Assembly: GCF_000732925.1 (NCBI RefSeq)
Contig: NZ_CP008953.1
Location: 6,820,001 to 6,884,000, forward strand
Direction: 5' to 3'
DNA length: 64,000 bases
Source of the DNA: Amycolatopsis japonica
GTDB taxonomy: Bacteria; Actinomycetota; Actinomycetes; Mycobacteriales; Pseudonocardiaceae
The position numbers and the translations under genes are program-made. Positions 45,001 to 51,558 of this stretch are shown piece by piece. The notes under the pieces were generated by a model. That model was not told the DNA's origin, did not search any database, and saw only the letters and a program-made list of their open reading frames with translations. Position 1 is the stretch's first letter, and every line of letters begins with the position of its first letter.

Positions 45001-48000
45001 CTCGCCCACGCCGGACTCCACTGTGGACGGTACCGCGGTTTCCTTGGCCAGCGCCGCCAGCCGTTCGGGCGTCCGGTGCTCGAACACCAGCCGCGGGGTC
45101 AGGGAGATGCCCTCGCGCCGGGCGCGGGCGGCCACCTGCATCGACGAGATCGAGTCGCCGCCCAGCTCGAAGAAGCTGTCCTCGACACCGACCCGCTCCA
45201 GCCCGAGGACGTCGGCGAACACTCCACAAAGGACTCGTTCGTCCTCGGTCGCGGGCTCGCGGCCCGCCGCCTTCGCGGAGAAGTCCGGTTCGGGCAGCGC
45301 CTGCCGGTCCACCTTCCCGTTGACGGTCAGCGGCAAGTCGTCCAGCACCAGCATCGCGGCCGGGATCATGAACTCGGGCAGCGTCTCGGCGAGCTGTCCG
45401 CTCAGGTGCGCCGGGTCGAGGGCCTGCCCCGCTTCGGGGACTGCGTAGCCGATCAGGTGCTCGCCCCGGGCGACGACCACGGCCTGCGCGACCCCGGGCA
45501 GCCGGGCGAGCGCCACCTCGATCTCCCCCGGCTCCACGCGGTAACCGCGGATCTTCACCTGGTCGTCGGCGCGGCCGGCGAAGGCCAGCGTGCCGTTCTC
45601 CGTCCAGTACGCCAGGTCGCCGGTCCGGTACATCCGGCCGCCCGCGACGAACGGATCCGCGACGAACCGCTCGGCCGTCAGCATCGACCGGCCCAGATAG
45701 CCTTGCGCCACACCGGCTCCGGCGACGTACAGCTCGCCAGGCAAGCCTTGCGGAACAGGCCGCAGGAACGCGTCGAGGACGTAGACCCGGCGTCCCGCGA
45801 GCGGACGGCCGATCGGCAGCACCGCCCCCATCTCGTCGCCGGGTTCGAGCAGCCACCACGTCGCGCACAGCGTGGCCTCGGTGGGCCCGTACAGATGCCG
45901 CACCCGTACGTCCGGGCACGTCCGCCGGACACGCTCGACCGCGGCGGGCGGCACCGCGTCGCCGCCGGTCAGCACCTCGCGAAGCCCGGCCACCGATTCC
46001 GGCGCCTCCTCGGCCAGCACCCGGAAACTGCCGGCGGTCAGGTGCGCGGCCGTGACCCCGGAGGCCACGTAACCGGCCAGCGCCTCGCCGTCCACCACCC
46101 CCGATCCGGCGAGCACCAGCCGCGCGCCCGTCAGCAGCGGCACCCACATCTCGAACAGGGAGATGTCGAAGGCGTGCGAGGCGTGCATCAGCACGGCGTC
46201 TTCGGGACCGACGTCCCAGCCGGGCTCGCCGGCCAGTGCCGCGACGTTGCCGTGCGACACCGCGACACCCTTGGGCGTGCCCGTCGAGCCCGACGTGTAC
46301 ATCACGTACGCGACGTCGTCGGCCGTGACGCCGATCGACCGCCGCGCGGACTCCGCGACCGCTCGCCGGGTTTCCGGCTCGTCGAGGACGATCGGGGCGA
46401 GCCCGCCGTCCAGCACGGCGCTCCGGTGGGCTTCCGTGCACACCACCGCCGCCGGTTCGGCGTCCGCCAGCATGAACTTCACGCGTTCCGCCGGGTACGC
46501 GGGGTCCAGCGGGATGTACGCGGCACCCGCCTTCCACACGGCGAGCAGGGTCGCGATCAGGTCGGGCGACCGGTCCATCACGACGGCGACGCGGTCTCCG
46601 CGCCGGACTCCGTTGCCGCTCAGGTACCCGGCGAGCCGCTCGGCGCGCTCGGCCAGCTCTCCGTACGACAGCGTCTCGTCACCGGCGACGACGGCCACCG
46701 CGCTTTCGTCCTGACGCGAGAACAGATCCGGCGCCAGGACATTCGGCGGTGCCTCGGACGAAACGCCCCACTGACCGACCGTTTCGCGCTCGACCTCGCT
46801 GATGACCTCGATGTCGGCGACGGTGAGATCACGCGTCAGCTGACGCAGCACGCCGGTGAACCGCTCGACGATGGCGAACGCGGCCGCCTCGTCGAAGAGG
46901 TCCGTGAGGTAGTCGAGTTTGACGAGCATCGACTCGCCGGGAACGGCGACCAGCGTCAGCGGATAGTGCGCCGCTTCCTGGCCCTGGTTCACGCGAATGC
47001 CGAAGGGGGCGGCGGACTCCGGCCCGCCGAGCTCGCGCGGGAAGTTCTCGAAGACGATCATCGTGTCGAAGCTCGCGCCGGGACCGGCCGCCTGCTGGAT
47101 GTCCGCCAGCCCGACGAACTGGTCGGGGATGAGCGCCGACTGCCGCTTCTGCAGCTCCGCCAGCATCTCGACGACCGGCGCCGAGCCACGCAGCCGCGCG
47201 CGTACCGGGACGGTGTTGAGGAACAGCCCCACCATTCCTTCCACGCCGGGCAGATCCGGCGGGCGCGCCGAGACCACCGCGCCGAACACGACGTCGGTGC
47301 GGCCGGACAGCTGGGCGAGCACCAGCGCCCACGCGCCCTGCACCACCGTGTTCAGCGTGAGCCCGTTGCCGCGGGCCAGCTCCTCCAGCGAGCGGGTGAG
47401 CTCCGAGGGAAGTTCGACCGTGACGCTCTCGGGAATTCCGGGCGCCCGTCCCGGATCGGCGGGCGCGACCAGCGTCTGCGACTCGAGATCGCCCAGTTCC
47501 TTCGTCCAGGCCGAAAGCGCCTTCGTCTTGTCCTGACGGCTCAGCCACGCGAGATATTCGCGGTACGGCGTCACTTCCGGCAGCTCCGCCGCCGCGTACA
47601 GCGCCGACAGCTCGTCGAACACGATCGGCAGCGACCAGGCGTCCATGATCGCGTGATGGCAGGTCACCACGAGGCGATGGCTGTCGTCGCCGAGCCGGAT
47701 CAAGGTCAGCCGCAGCAACGGCGCCGTCGCGAGGTCGAACCGCTTCGTCCGGTCCTCTTCGGCCAGCTCGTGCACGGCGGCTTCGGGGTTTTCGAGGTGG
47801 GACAGGTCGATCTCGCGCCACGGCAGTTCGACCTGCCTGGCGATGATCTGCACGGTCTCACCGGTTTTGCGCTGCCGGAAGCAGGCCCGCAATGAAGCGT
47901 GCCGGGCCAGCAGCGCCTCCCACGCCGCGCGCAACCTCGCCGCGTCCACGGGCCCGTCCAGCTCCAGGACCCAATGTCCGATGTAGACGTCGAGCCCCTC

Positions 48001-48084
48001 ACCGTCGTAGACCGCGTGGAAGACCAGCCCTGCCTGCAACGGCGACAGCGGCCAGATGTCCTCGATCCGCGACTGAGCCATCAA
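36097..48084 (-). CDS. NRPS modules 4-6 (C-A-T-E, C-A-T-E, C-A-T): Hpg, Hpg, beta-hydroxytyrosine
   Basis: 3995 aa. C4 ~10-440 (HHAIMDAW), A4 ~470-950, T4 Ser ~976, E4 ~1030-1450 (HHLAVDAVSW); C5 ~1468-1900 (HHVLLDGW), A5, T5 Ser ~2436, E5 ~2490-2920 (HHLAVDVVSW); C6 ~2948-3380 (HHISADGW), A6, T6 Ser ~3921. My codes: A4 D-I-F-H-L-G-L-L-C and A5 D-A-V-H-L-G-L-L-C (both Hpg), A6 D-A-S-T-L-G-A-I-C (beta-hydroxytyrosine). E domains in 4 and 5 agree with D-Hpg-4 and D-Hpg-5. The C-terminus LSPDQLDQLEAGFS is a short docking helix. Start at the first of two adjacent ATGs. Confidence 0.96.
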   Translation of the reverse strand: MMAQSRIEDIWPLSPLQAGLVFHAVYDGEGLDVYIGHWVLELDGPVDAARLRAAWEALLARHASLRACFRQRKTGETVQIIARQVELPWREIDLSHLENPEAAVHELAEEDRTKRFDLATAPLLRLTLIRLGDDSHRLVVTCHHAIMDAWSLPIVFDELSALYAAAELPEVTPYREYLAWLSRQDKTKALSAWTKELGDLESQTLVAPADPGRAPGIPESVTVELPSELTRSLEELARGNGLTLNTVVQGAWALVLAQLSGRTDVVFGAVVSARPPDLPGVEGMVGLFLNTVPVRARLRGSAPVVEMLAELQKRQSALIPDQFVGLADIQQAAGPGASFDTMIVFENFPRELGGPESAAPFGIRVNQGQEAAHYPLTLVAVPGESMLVKLDYLTDLFDEAAAFAIVERFTGVLRQLTRDLTVADIEVISEVERETVGQWGVSSEAPPNVLAPDLFSRQDESAVAVVAGDETLSYGELAERAERLAGYLSGNGVRRGDRVAVVMDRSPDLIATLLAVWKAGAAYIPLDPAYPAERVKFMLADAEPAAVVCTEAHRSAVLDGGLAPIVLDEPETRRAVAESARRSIGVTADDVAYVMYTSGSTGTPKGVAVSHGNVAALAGEPGWDVGPEDAVLMHASHAFDISLFEMWVPLLTGARLVLAGSGVVDGEALAGYVASGVTAAHLTAGSFRVLAEEAPESVAGLREVLTGGDAVPPAAVERVRRTCPDVRVRHLYGPTEATLCATWWLLEPGDEMGAVLPIGRPLAGRRVYVLDAFLRPVPQGLPGELYVAGAGVAQGYLGRSMLTAERFVADPFVAGGRMYRTGDLAYWTENGTLAFAGRADDQVKIRGYRVEPGEIEVALARLPGVAQAVVVARGEHLIGYAVPEAGQALDPAHLSGQLAETLPEFMIPAAMLVLDDLPLTVNGKVDRQALPEPDFSAKAAGREPATEDERVLCGVFADVLGLERVGVEDSFFELGGDSISSMQVAARARREGISLTPRLVFEHRTPERLAALAKETAVPSTVESGVGEIPMTPVMLALGENAVRQGFAQARVLVTPEGFRQEALVKALQAVLDTHDLLRARVDAGRLIVPEPGAVDAAGLVTRVEARDLDEAAGREVRKATATLDPAAGTMLRAVWIDDPQSGQGRLALVAHHLAVDAVSWGILLPDLRSAYEGAALEPVTTSYRHWARRLAAQARDERAVAETGRWLALLDGAEPAVDLSAGKTHSWSATLSGAVADDLLTRLPNAFHCGIQDVLLAGLAGAVTRLRGTGALLVDVEGHGREAADDEDLLRTVGWFTSVHPVRFDVSSGNLLKTAKEQIRAVPGDGLGYGLLRYLNPETGARLAESPSAQIGFNYLGRTSLSAKDRAWQQAGEGPLGGGPDMILAHPVEVGAEVQDTPDGPRLGLAIDGRDVDPATVERLGEAWLATLNALADDRAAGGHTPSDFALVELAQQDVTELEAATPGLTDIWPLSPLQEGMLFERAVADDGVDVYQSQRILDLDGPLDADRLRAAWDQVVVRHDSLRTSFHQLGSGATVQVVAAEAEIPWRMVDLSHVGEEDAAAEIERLLAEDQAERFDVTKAPLLRLMLIKLSPVRHRFVLTSHHVLLDGWSTPLVLGEVSIAYAGGRGPAKTPSYKDYLSWLSRQDEQATQEAWRAELAGSDEPTVVDADADKAMVVPGEHAEWLPEAATRALTGFARGHGLTLSTIVQGAWALVLSRLAGRTDVVFGTVVSGRPADVPDVEQMVGMFINTVPVRVRLDGDLPVLELLQDLQSRQSALTEHQYLGLSQVQRAAGAGAVFDTIVMIENYPHDADGLGDDGGVSISSVVTRTGTGYPLTMSVSPGKTLQIRVAYRPDRIEAATAAEVARQVVRVLERVSAEASLPVGRLGVTSEPARASVVERWNATGEATSGTTVPELFRRRVAESPDAVAVVDGERTLSYAELDRESDGLAGYLASRGVRRGDRVGVVMERGADLLVALLAIWKAGAAQVPVNVDYPAERIERMLADSGAALAICVAASLDAVPQGIEPVVMGAREYAAPPVLVGAHDTAYVMYTSGSTGVPKGVAVPHGSVAALAGDPGWSQGPGDRVLLHASHAFDASLVEIWVPLVSGATVVVAEPGAVDAQRVREAIERGVTTIHLTAGTFRVVAEEAPESFVGLREILTGGDAVPLASVERMRRACPDVRFRQLYGPTEITLCATWLVLEPGAETGDVLPIGGPLAGRQAYVLDAFLQPVAPGVTGELYLAGAGLAHGYLGAPDATAQRFVANPFAAGERLYRTGDLARWTEDGELLFGGRADSQVKIRGYRVEPGEIEAVLTALPDVAQAVVVAREERPGEKRLIAYVTAESELDAETVRARLAERLPEFMVPAVVLVLDTFPLTLNGKIDRAALPAPEFAGKPAGREPRTEAERVLTDLFAEILGVDRVGADDSFFELGGDSILSMRLAARARREDYVFGAKQVFEQKTPAGIAAVAGRGVRQEEVADGVGEVPWTPVVRALLERDPGAMSRGALAQWVIAGVPGDLTETALTTGLRAVIDTHDLLRSRVIDSGLVVAERGTVDVAAVLRRVEVGDGDLDEIAERHAHEAAGRLDPVAGVLLQAVWVDAGAKGRLVLAAHHLAVDVVSWRVLLADLQAACEEPVLDPPPVSFRRWARTLADQAARRTGELETWREILDGARARIGVLDPKRDTIATSGRRSWTLPRDRASVLAEKATSAFHCGIHEVLLATLAGAVTRWRGGTAVVVDVEGHGREPLEDMDLSRTLGWFTDVHPLRLDTAGADTPGQLLKQVKENVRAVPDGGLGFGMLRYLDDEAGKVLAALPSPEIGFNYLGRFSPRPDGDAEPWQLAGTIGGTAEGDLPLRHAVEIDAVVLDGDAGPEFTLTLTWAERLLTETDAESLGKAWLDSLTELATHAEAGAGGHTPSDFPLIELTQREVADVEALVPSLHDIWPLSPLQEGLLFHAVDERGPDVYAGIRDIVLDGPLDVARFRASWQTLLDRHPALRAGFHRLGSGTAVQAVVRDVPVPWQETDLSHLPEAEALAEFERLAAESHAERFDLAKAPLLHLHLVRFGDRRHRLVLRSHHISADGWSLPVFLGEVMAAYEGERTLPTPTSYREYLAWLSRQDKAAAKEAWRTELAGLDEATHVVPPDTIAVPIEPDRVRFELDAELSVRLMEFTRRHGVTTNTLFQGVWALLLARLTGRDDVVFGTTVAGRPIEIPGVESAVGLFMNMLPVRARLTGAQPFLEMLTDLQERQVALMPHQHVGLTEINQLAGPGAAFDTIVVFENYPPPPPPSDDPDVLALRPAGIPDDTGHYPLSIRASEGGGVHGEVIYRPDVFDRTRIDEIVASIVRALDQVVTEPRVPVGRVALIGPEQRRLVIDEWNRTEVPFEAEALPVLFRRQVEKSRDAVAIEDAKRTLTFGGLLDEVETLARLLVGLGVRRETRVGVLVERSAELVVTMMGVSFSGGAFVPVDPDYPAERIELMLTSSAPQVLVCTAATRAVVPSTFDGEILMLEELPAADPAVVLPPVKPTDAAYVIYTSGSTGVPKGVMVTHSGLGNLATAHIERLGVTSSSRVLQLSAIGFDAIVSELYMSLLAGATLVLAGAETMPPRVTLGDALRRWGITHLTVSPSVLAVEEDLPDTLRGVLTGGEVCTPALVDRWSPGRRFINAYGPTETTICSTMSAPLSPGHEVVPLGGPIRNVKHYILDAYLQPVPPGVAGELYIAGAGLARGYLGRPGLTSERFVADPFTPGERMYRSGDRFRWDPDGELIFVGRVDAQVKVRGYRVEPAEIENVLAEHPGVAQAAVAVHRDGPGDKRLVAYVVPSDGADGSLTSVLREMAAERLPEYMMPAAFVALEKMPLTPNGKLDHRALQAPDFSGMSSGRDPRTAMEARLCGLFAEVLGLEQVGPDDSFFELGGDSIISMQLSARARREGLELSPWQVFEEKTPERLATLVKEIPAEGESTPEPEPAGGSLLALSPDQLDQLEAGFS

Positions 48085-48405
48085 TTTCTCCCTCGATCAG
48101 CGAGTCCTTCGGCGAATCCCGTCCTGCGCGAAGTCGAAGAGCCGACGTCGAACGCGGCATGTCCCCCCGCAGAATCGTCGCCCGAAGGGTCGGCACGGAC
48201 AACATGTCCAACGGCCGCTTTTCCTGCGGTGAAAGGGACTGCAACATGCCCACCGGTGCCGGATGCGCCGAAGGGGACTTTCACCGCATCCCATGCGGCG
48301 AAAGTCCCCTTCGTCCAGGAACCGTTGGCCCTCACCGGGGTCGTGAGTGGCGTTTCGGGTTCTAACCCGAAACGCCACTCACGACCCCAAGGCGAAAAGC
48401 GAGCC
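48085..48405. repeat. Non-coding gap with two long perfect palindromes between the module 3 and modules 4-6 genes
   Basis: This 321-bp gap contains no gene. Palindrome 1 spans 48269-48313 with outer arms CGAAGGGGACTTTC / GAAAGTCCCCTTCG and inner arms CCGCAT / ATGCGG. Palindrome 2 spans 48337-48388 with 25-bp perfect arms and a 2-base centre. On the minus strand both lie just after the module 3 stop codon, so they could terminate or attenuate the transcript before modules 4-6; the remaining ~180 bp could then hold a promoter. Confidence 0.8.
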
Positions 48406-51400
48406 TCACACGGTGTCGAACTCCGACTCCAGTTCCTCGATCTCGTCCTTGCCCATGTCGACCAGTTCGAAGTCGGCGGCGGGTTTCCGCGCCGCGGGGA
48501 CCTCGTCCGGTTCCTCCCCTAATTCGACGAACGACGCGAGCCCCGCCGGGGTCCGGTACTCGAACACCTCCCGCGCGCCGAAGGTCATCCCCTCGCGCCG
48601 CGCCCGCGCCGCCAGCTGCATCGAGACGATCGAATCGCCGCCCAGCTCGAAGAAACTGTCGTCCGCTCCGACCCGCGCCAGCCCGAGCATTTCGGCGAAC
48701 AGCTCGCACAGCAGCCGTTCGATCTCCGTGACCGGTTCCCTGCCGGCGATGTGCCCGCTGAAATCGGGCTCCGGCAACGCCTTCCGGTCGACCTTGCCGT
48801 TCGCGTTCACCGGCAGCGCGGCCAGCGCCATCACCACCGACGGCACCATGTACTCCGGCAGCAGCCCGGCGATCCGCTCCCGCAGCCGCACCGGATCCAC
48901 CCCCGCGCCGGACACGACGTACCCGATCAGCCGTCCATCACGGACCGCCACCACCGCCTGGTCGACGCCCGGCTGGTCCGCCAGTACCGCCTCGACCTCG
49001 CCCGGTTCCACGCGATAGCCGCGGATCTTGACCTGCGTGTCCGCCCGTCCGGCGAAGACCAGCTCACCTTCGTCGTTCCAGTAGGCCAGATCCCCCGTCC
49101 GGTACATGCGCTCGCCGGACGCGAACGGGTCGGCGACGAACCGTTCGGCCGTCAGCGCCGTCCGGCCCAGGTAGCCGTGCGCCACCCCGGCGCCCGCGAT
49201 GTACAGGTCGCCCGCGACGCCCGGCGGCAGCGGCCGCAGGAAGACGTCCAGTACGTACAGCCGCCGTCCCGGATGCGGCTTCCCGATCGGCAGCGTCGTG
49301 CCCAGCTCGTCACCGGGCTCGATCACCTTCCACGACGCGCAGAACGTCGTTTCCGTCGGACCGTAAGTGTGGAGCACGCGCAGATCCGGACAGGCCTGCC
49401 GCACCCGCTCCACGGCACCGAGCGGCACCACGTCCCCGCCGGTCTGGAAGTACCGCAGCCCCGCGAAGCAGTCCGGCTTCTCCTGCACCAGCGCGCGGAA
49501 CTGCCCGGCGGTGAAGTTCACCGAGGTGAGGCCTTCCGCCGCGTGGGCGGCGAGCCGGTCCGCGTCGATCACACCAGGGCCGGCGAGGATCACCCGCGCC
49601 CCCGCCACGAGCGGTACCAAGACCTCGTACAACGCCGGGTCGAACGTGTGCGGCGCGTGCATCAGCACCGCGTCGCCGGGGTGCAGGTCCCACACCTTGT
49701 ACCCCAGCAGCGCCGCGACGCCGCCGTGCGAGACGGCCACGCCCTTCGGCGTCCCGGTCGACCCGGACGTGTACATCACGTACGCCAGATCGTTCGCACC
49801 GACCGGTACCAGCGAAGCCTCACCGGAAACCCGATCGTCCACGAGGATCCGCTGATATCCGGACGGTGTCGCGGTCCCGGCCCGGCACACCACCGCGGCC
49901 GCCGAGGAATCCTCCAGCATGAACGCGACCCGCTCGGCCGGATAGTCCGGATCGATCGGCACGTACACCGCCCCGGCCTTCCAGACCGCGAGCCAGGCCG
50001 CCAGCAGCTCCGCCGACCTTTCGACCACCACCCCGACACGGTCGCCGCGCCGCACGCCCCGGGCCGTCAGCACCGTGGCGAGTTTCCCGGACCATTCGTC
50101 GAGTTCCGCGAACGACCATTCCCGGTCCGCGGCCACGATCGCCGTCGCGTGCGGGGTCCGTTTCACCTGACGGCCGAACATCTCCACCGCCGACGCCGCG
50201 TCGACGATGTCGTCCGTTTCGTTCCAGCGCTCGACCACCAGCGCACGCCCGGCGGCGTCCAGCACGTCCAGCCTGCCGACCGGCGTCCCCGGCTCCGCGA
50301 TGATCTGCTCCAGCACCAGGGTGAGCCCGTCCAGCGCCGCCTTGGCGACGGAGTCTTCGACGACGTCCGCGTGATACTGCAGTTCGATTTCGAGGCTTTC
50401 GCCCGGCATGACACCCAGCGTGATCGCGTACGGCGTCGCCTGGTTGAAGTCCCGCAAGGTCAGGCTGAGCGCGGACGGCGAGTCGCTCGCCGGGTCGGCG
50501 TAGTTCTCGAACACGACGATCGTGTCGAAACCCGCCTCGCCCAGCTTTTGGATCTCCGGAAGGCCGAGATGGTGGTGCGCCATCATCTCCGACTGGCGCC
50601 CCTGCAGCTCCGTGAGCATCCGCAAGACCGGCTGAGCCGCGTCCAACCGCACCCGCACCGGCACGGTGTTGATGAACAGGCCCACGGTCTGCTCCGCGCC
50701 GGGCAGTTCGGCGGGCCGTCCGGAGACCACCGCGCCGAACACCACGTCCTGACGGCGGGAAAGCCTCGCCAGCACCAGCGACCACGCGCCCTGAACGAGC
50801 GTGTTGAACGTCAACCCGTTGCCACGAGCGAACTCGGCCAATGCGGTGGTGAACTCCGGCGAATGACGGACCACCTCGCTCGACGGCAGTCCGTGCGCCT
50901 TGCCGGGGTTTTCCGGCAACCCGAGCGCCGAGCCGTCGGCACCGTCCAGCTCCGTGCGCCAGGCCGCCTTGGCGGCCTCCTTGTCCTGCTTTCCCAGCCA
51001 TGCCAGGTAGTTCCCGTAGGAACCAGGGGCACGCGCGACGCCACCCGTCGCGTAGATCTCGAGGAGGTCCGCCTCCATGATCGCCCGCGACCAGCCGTCG
51101 ATGAGCAGGTGATGGCTCGTGGTCACCAGACAGTGCTTGTCCGGGCCGAGCCGGATCAGCATCAACCGCAGCAACGGCGGCCGCGTGAGGTCGAACCGCG
51201 TGGAGCGTTCCTTCTCCGCGATCACGGTCGCCTCGGCCAGCGCGTCCTCTTCGGACAGATCGGACAGATCCCGTTCGGCCCACGGGAGTTTGACCTCTCG
51301 GGGGATGAGCTGGATCGTCTCTCCGTTCTTCCGCCGCTGGAAACTCGCCCGCAGCGCGGCATGCCTGGCGAGGACGATCTCCCAGGACTTCCGGAACCGT

Positions 51401-51558
51401 TCCGTGTCCAGGGGTCCGTCGATGATCTGCGTCTGCTGGATGAGATGGATGTCGGGCGCCTCGTCGTCCAACGAGGCGTGGTAGAGCATGCCCGCCTGCA
51501 TCGGGGAGAGGGGCCAGACTTCGGCCAGTGCCGATCCAGTGTTCGTCGAAGTTTTCAC
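48406..51558 (-). CDS. NRPS module 3 (C-A-T): Dpg
   Basis: 1050 aa: C3 ~10-440 (HHLLIDGW), A3 ~460-950, T3 Ser ~972 (FFELGGDSIVSM). My code is D-P-Y-N-Q-G-T-F-C, near the Dpg code of module 7, so Dpg-3 as in teicoplanin-type peptides. No E domain, matching an L residue. The true start is the GTG at 51558, whose GTGA overlaps the stop of the modules 1-2 gene; an open frame reaching 51885 is a shadow. The C-terminus DMGKDEIEELESEF is a docking-type acidic helix. Confidence 0.95.
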   Translation of the reverse strand: MKTSTNTGSALAEVWPLSPMQAGMLYHASLDDEAPDIHLIQQTQIIDGPLDTERFRKSWEIVLARHAALRASFQRRKNGETIQLIPREVKLPWAERDLSDLSEEDALAEATVIAEKERSTRFDLTRPPLLRLMLIRLGPDKHCLVTTSHHLLIDGWSRAIMEADLLEIYATGGVARAPGSYGNYLAWLGKQDKEAAKAAWRTELDGADGSALGLPENPGKAHGLPSSEVVRHSPEFTTALAEFARGNGLTFNTLVQGAWSLVLARLSRRQDVVFGAVVSGRPAELPGAEQTVGLFINTVPVRVRLDAAQPVLRMLTELQGRQSEMMAHHHLGLPEIQKLGEAGFDTIVVFENYADPASDSPSALSLTLRDFNQATPYAITLGVMPGESLEIELQYHADVVEDSVAKAALDGLTLVLEQIIAEPGTPVGRLDVLDAAGRALVVERWNETDDIVDAASAVEMFGRQVKRTPHATAIVAADREWSFAELDEWSGKLATVLTARGVRRGDRVGVVVERSAELLAAWLAVWKAGAVYVPIDPDYPAERVAFMLEDSSAAAVVCRAGTATPSGYQRILVDDRVSGEASLVPVGANDLAYVMYTSGSTGTPKGVAVSHGGVAALLGYKVWDLHPGDAVLMHAPHTFDPALYEVLVPLVAGARVILAGPGVIDADRLAAHAAEGLTSVNFTAGQFRALVQEKPDCFAGLRYFQTGGDVVPLGAVERVRQACPDLRVLHTYGPTETTFCASWKVIEPGDELGTTLPIGKPHPGRRLYVLDVFLRPLPPGVAGDLYIAGAGVAHGYLGRTALTAERFVADPFASGERMYRTGDLAYWNDEGELVFAGRADTQVKIRGYRVEPGEVEAVLADQPGVDQAVVAVRDGRLIGYVVSGAGVDPVRLRERIAGLLPEYMVPSVVMALAALPVNANGKVDRKALPEPDFSGHIAGREPVTEIERLLCELFAEMLGLARVGADDSFFELGGDSIVSMQLAARARREGMTFGAREVFEYRTPAGLASFVELGEEPDEVPAARKPAADFELVDMGKDEIEELESEFDTV

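Noticed and set aside
41797..47895. Plus-strand open frame of about 2000 codons opposite the modules 4-6 NRPS gene, and a similar 1100-codon frame at 21684-24989.
   Set aside because: They are antisense to well-recognised genes; such long frames arise from the strong GC bias at third positions. Their composition (runs of Arg, Gly, His, Gln, Val) resembles no family.
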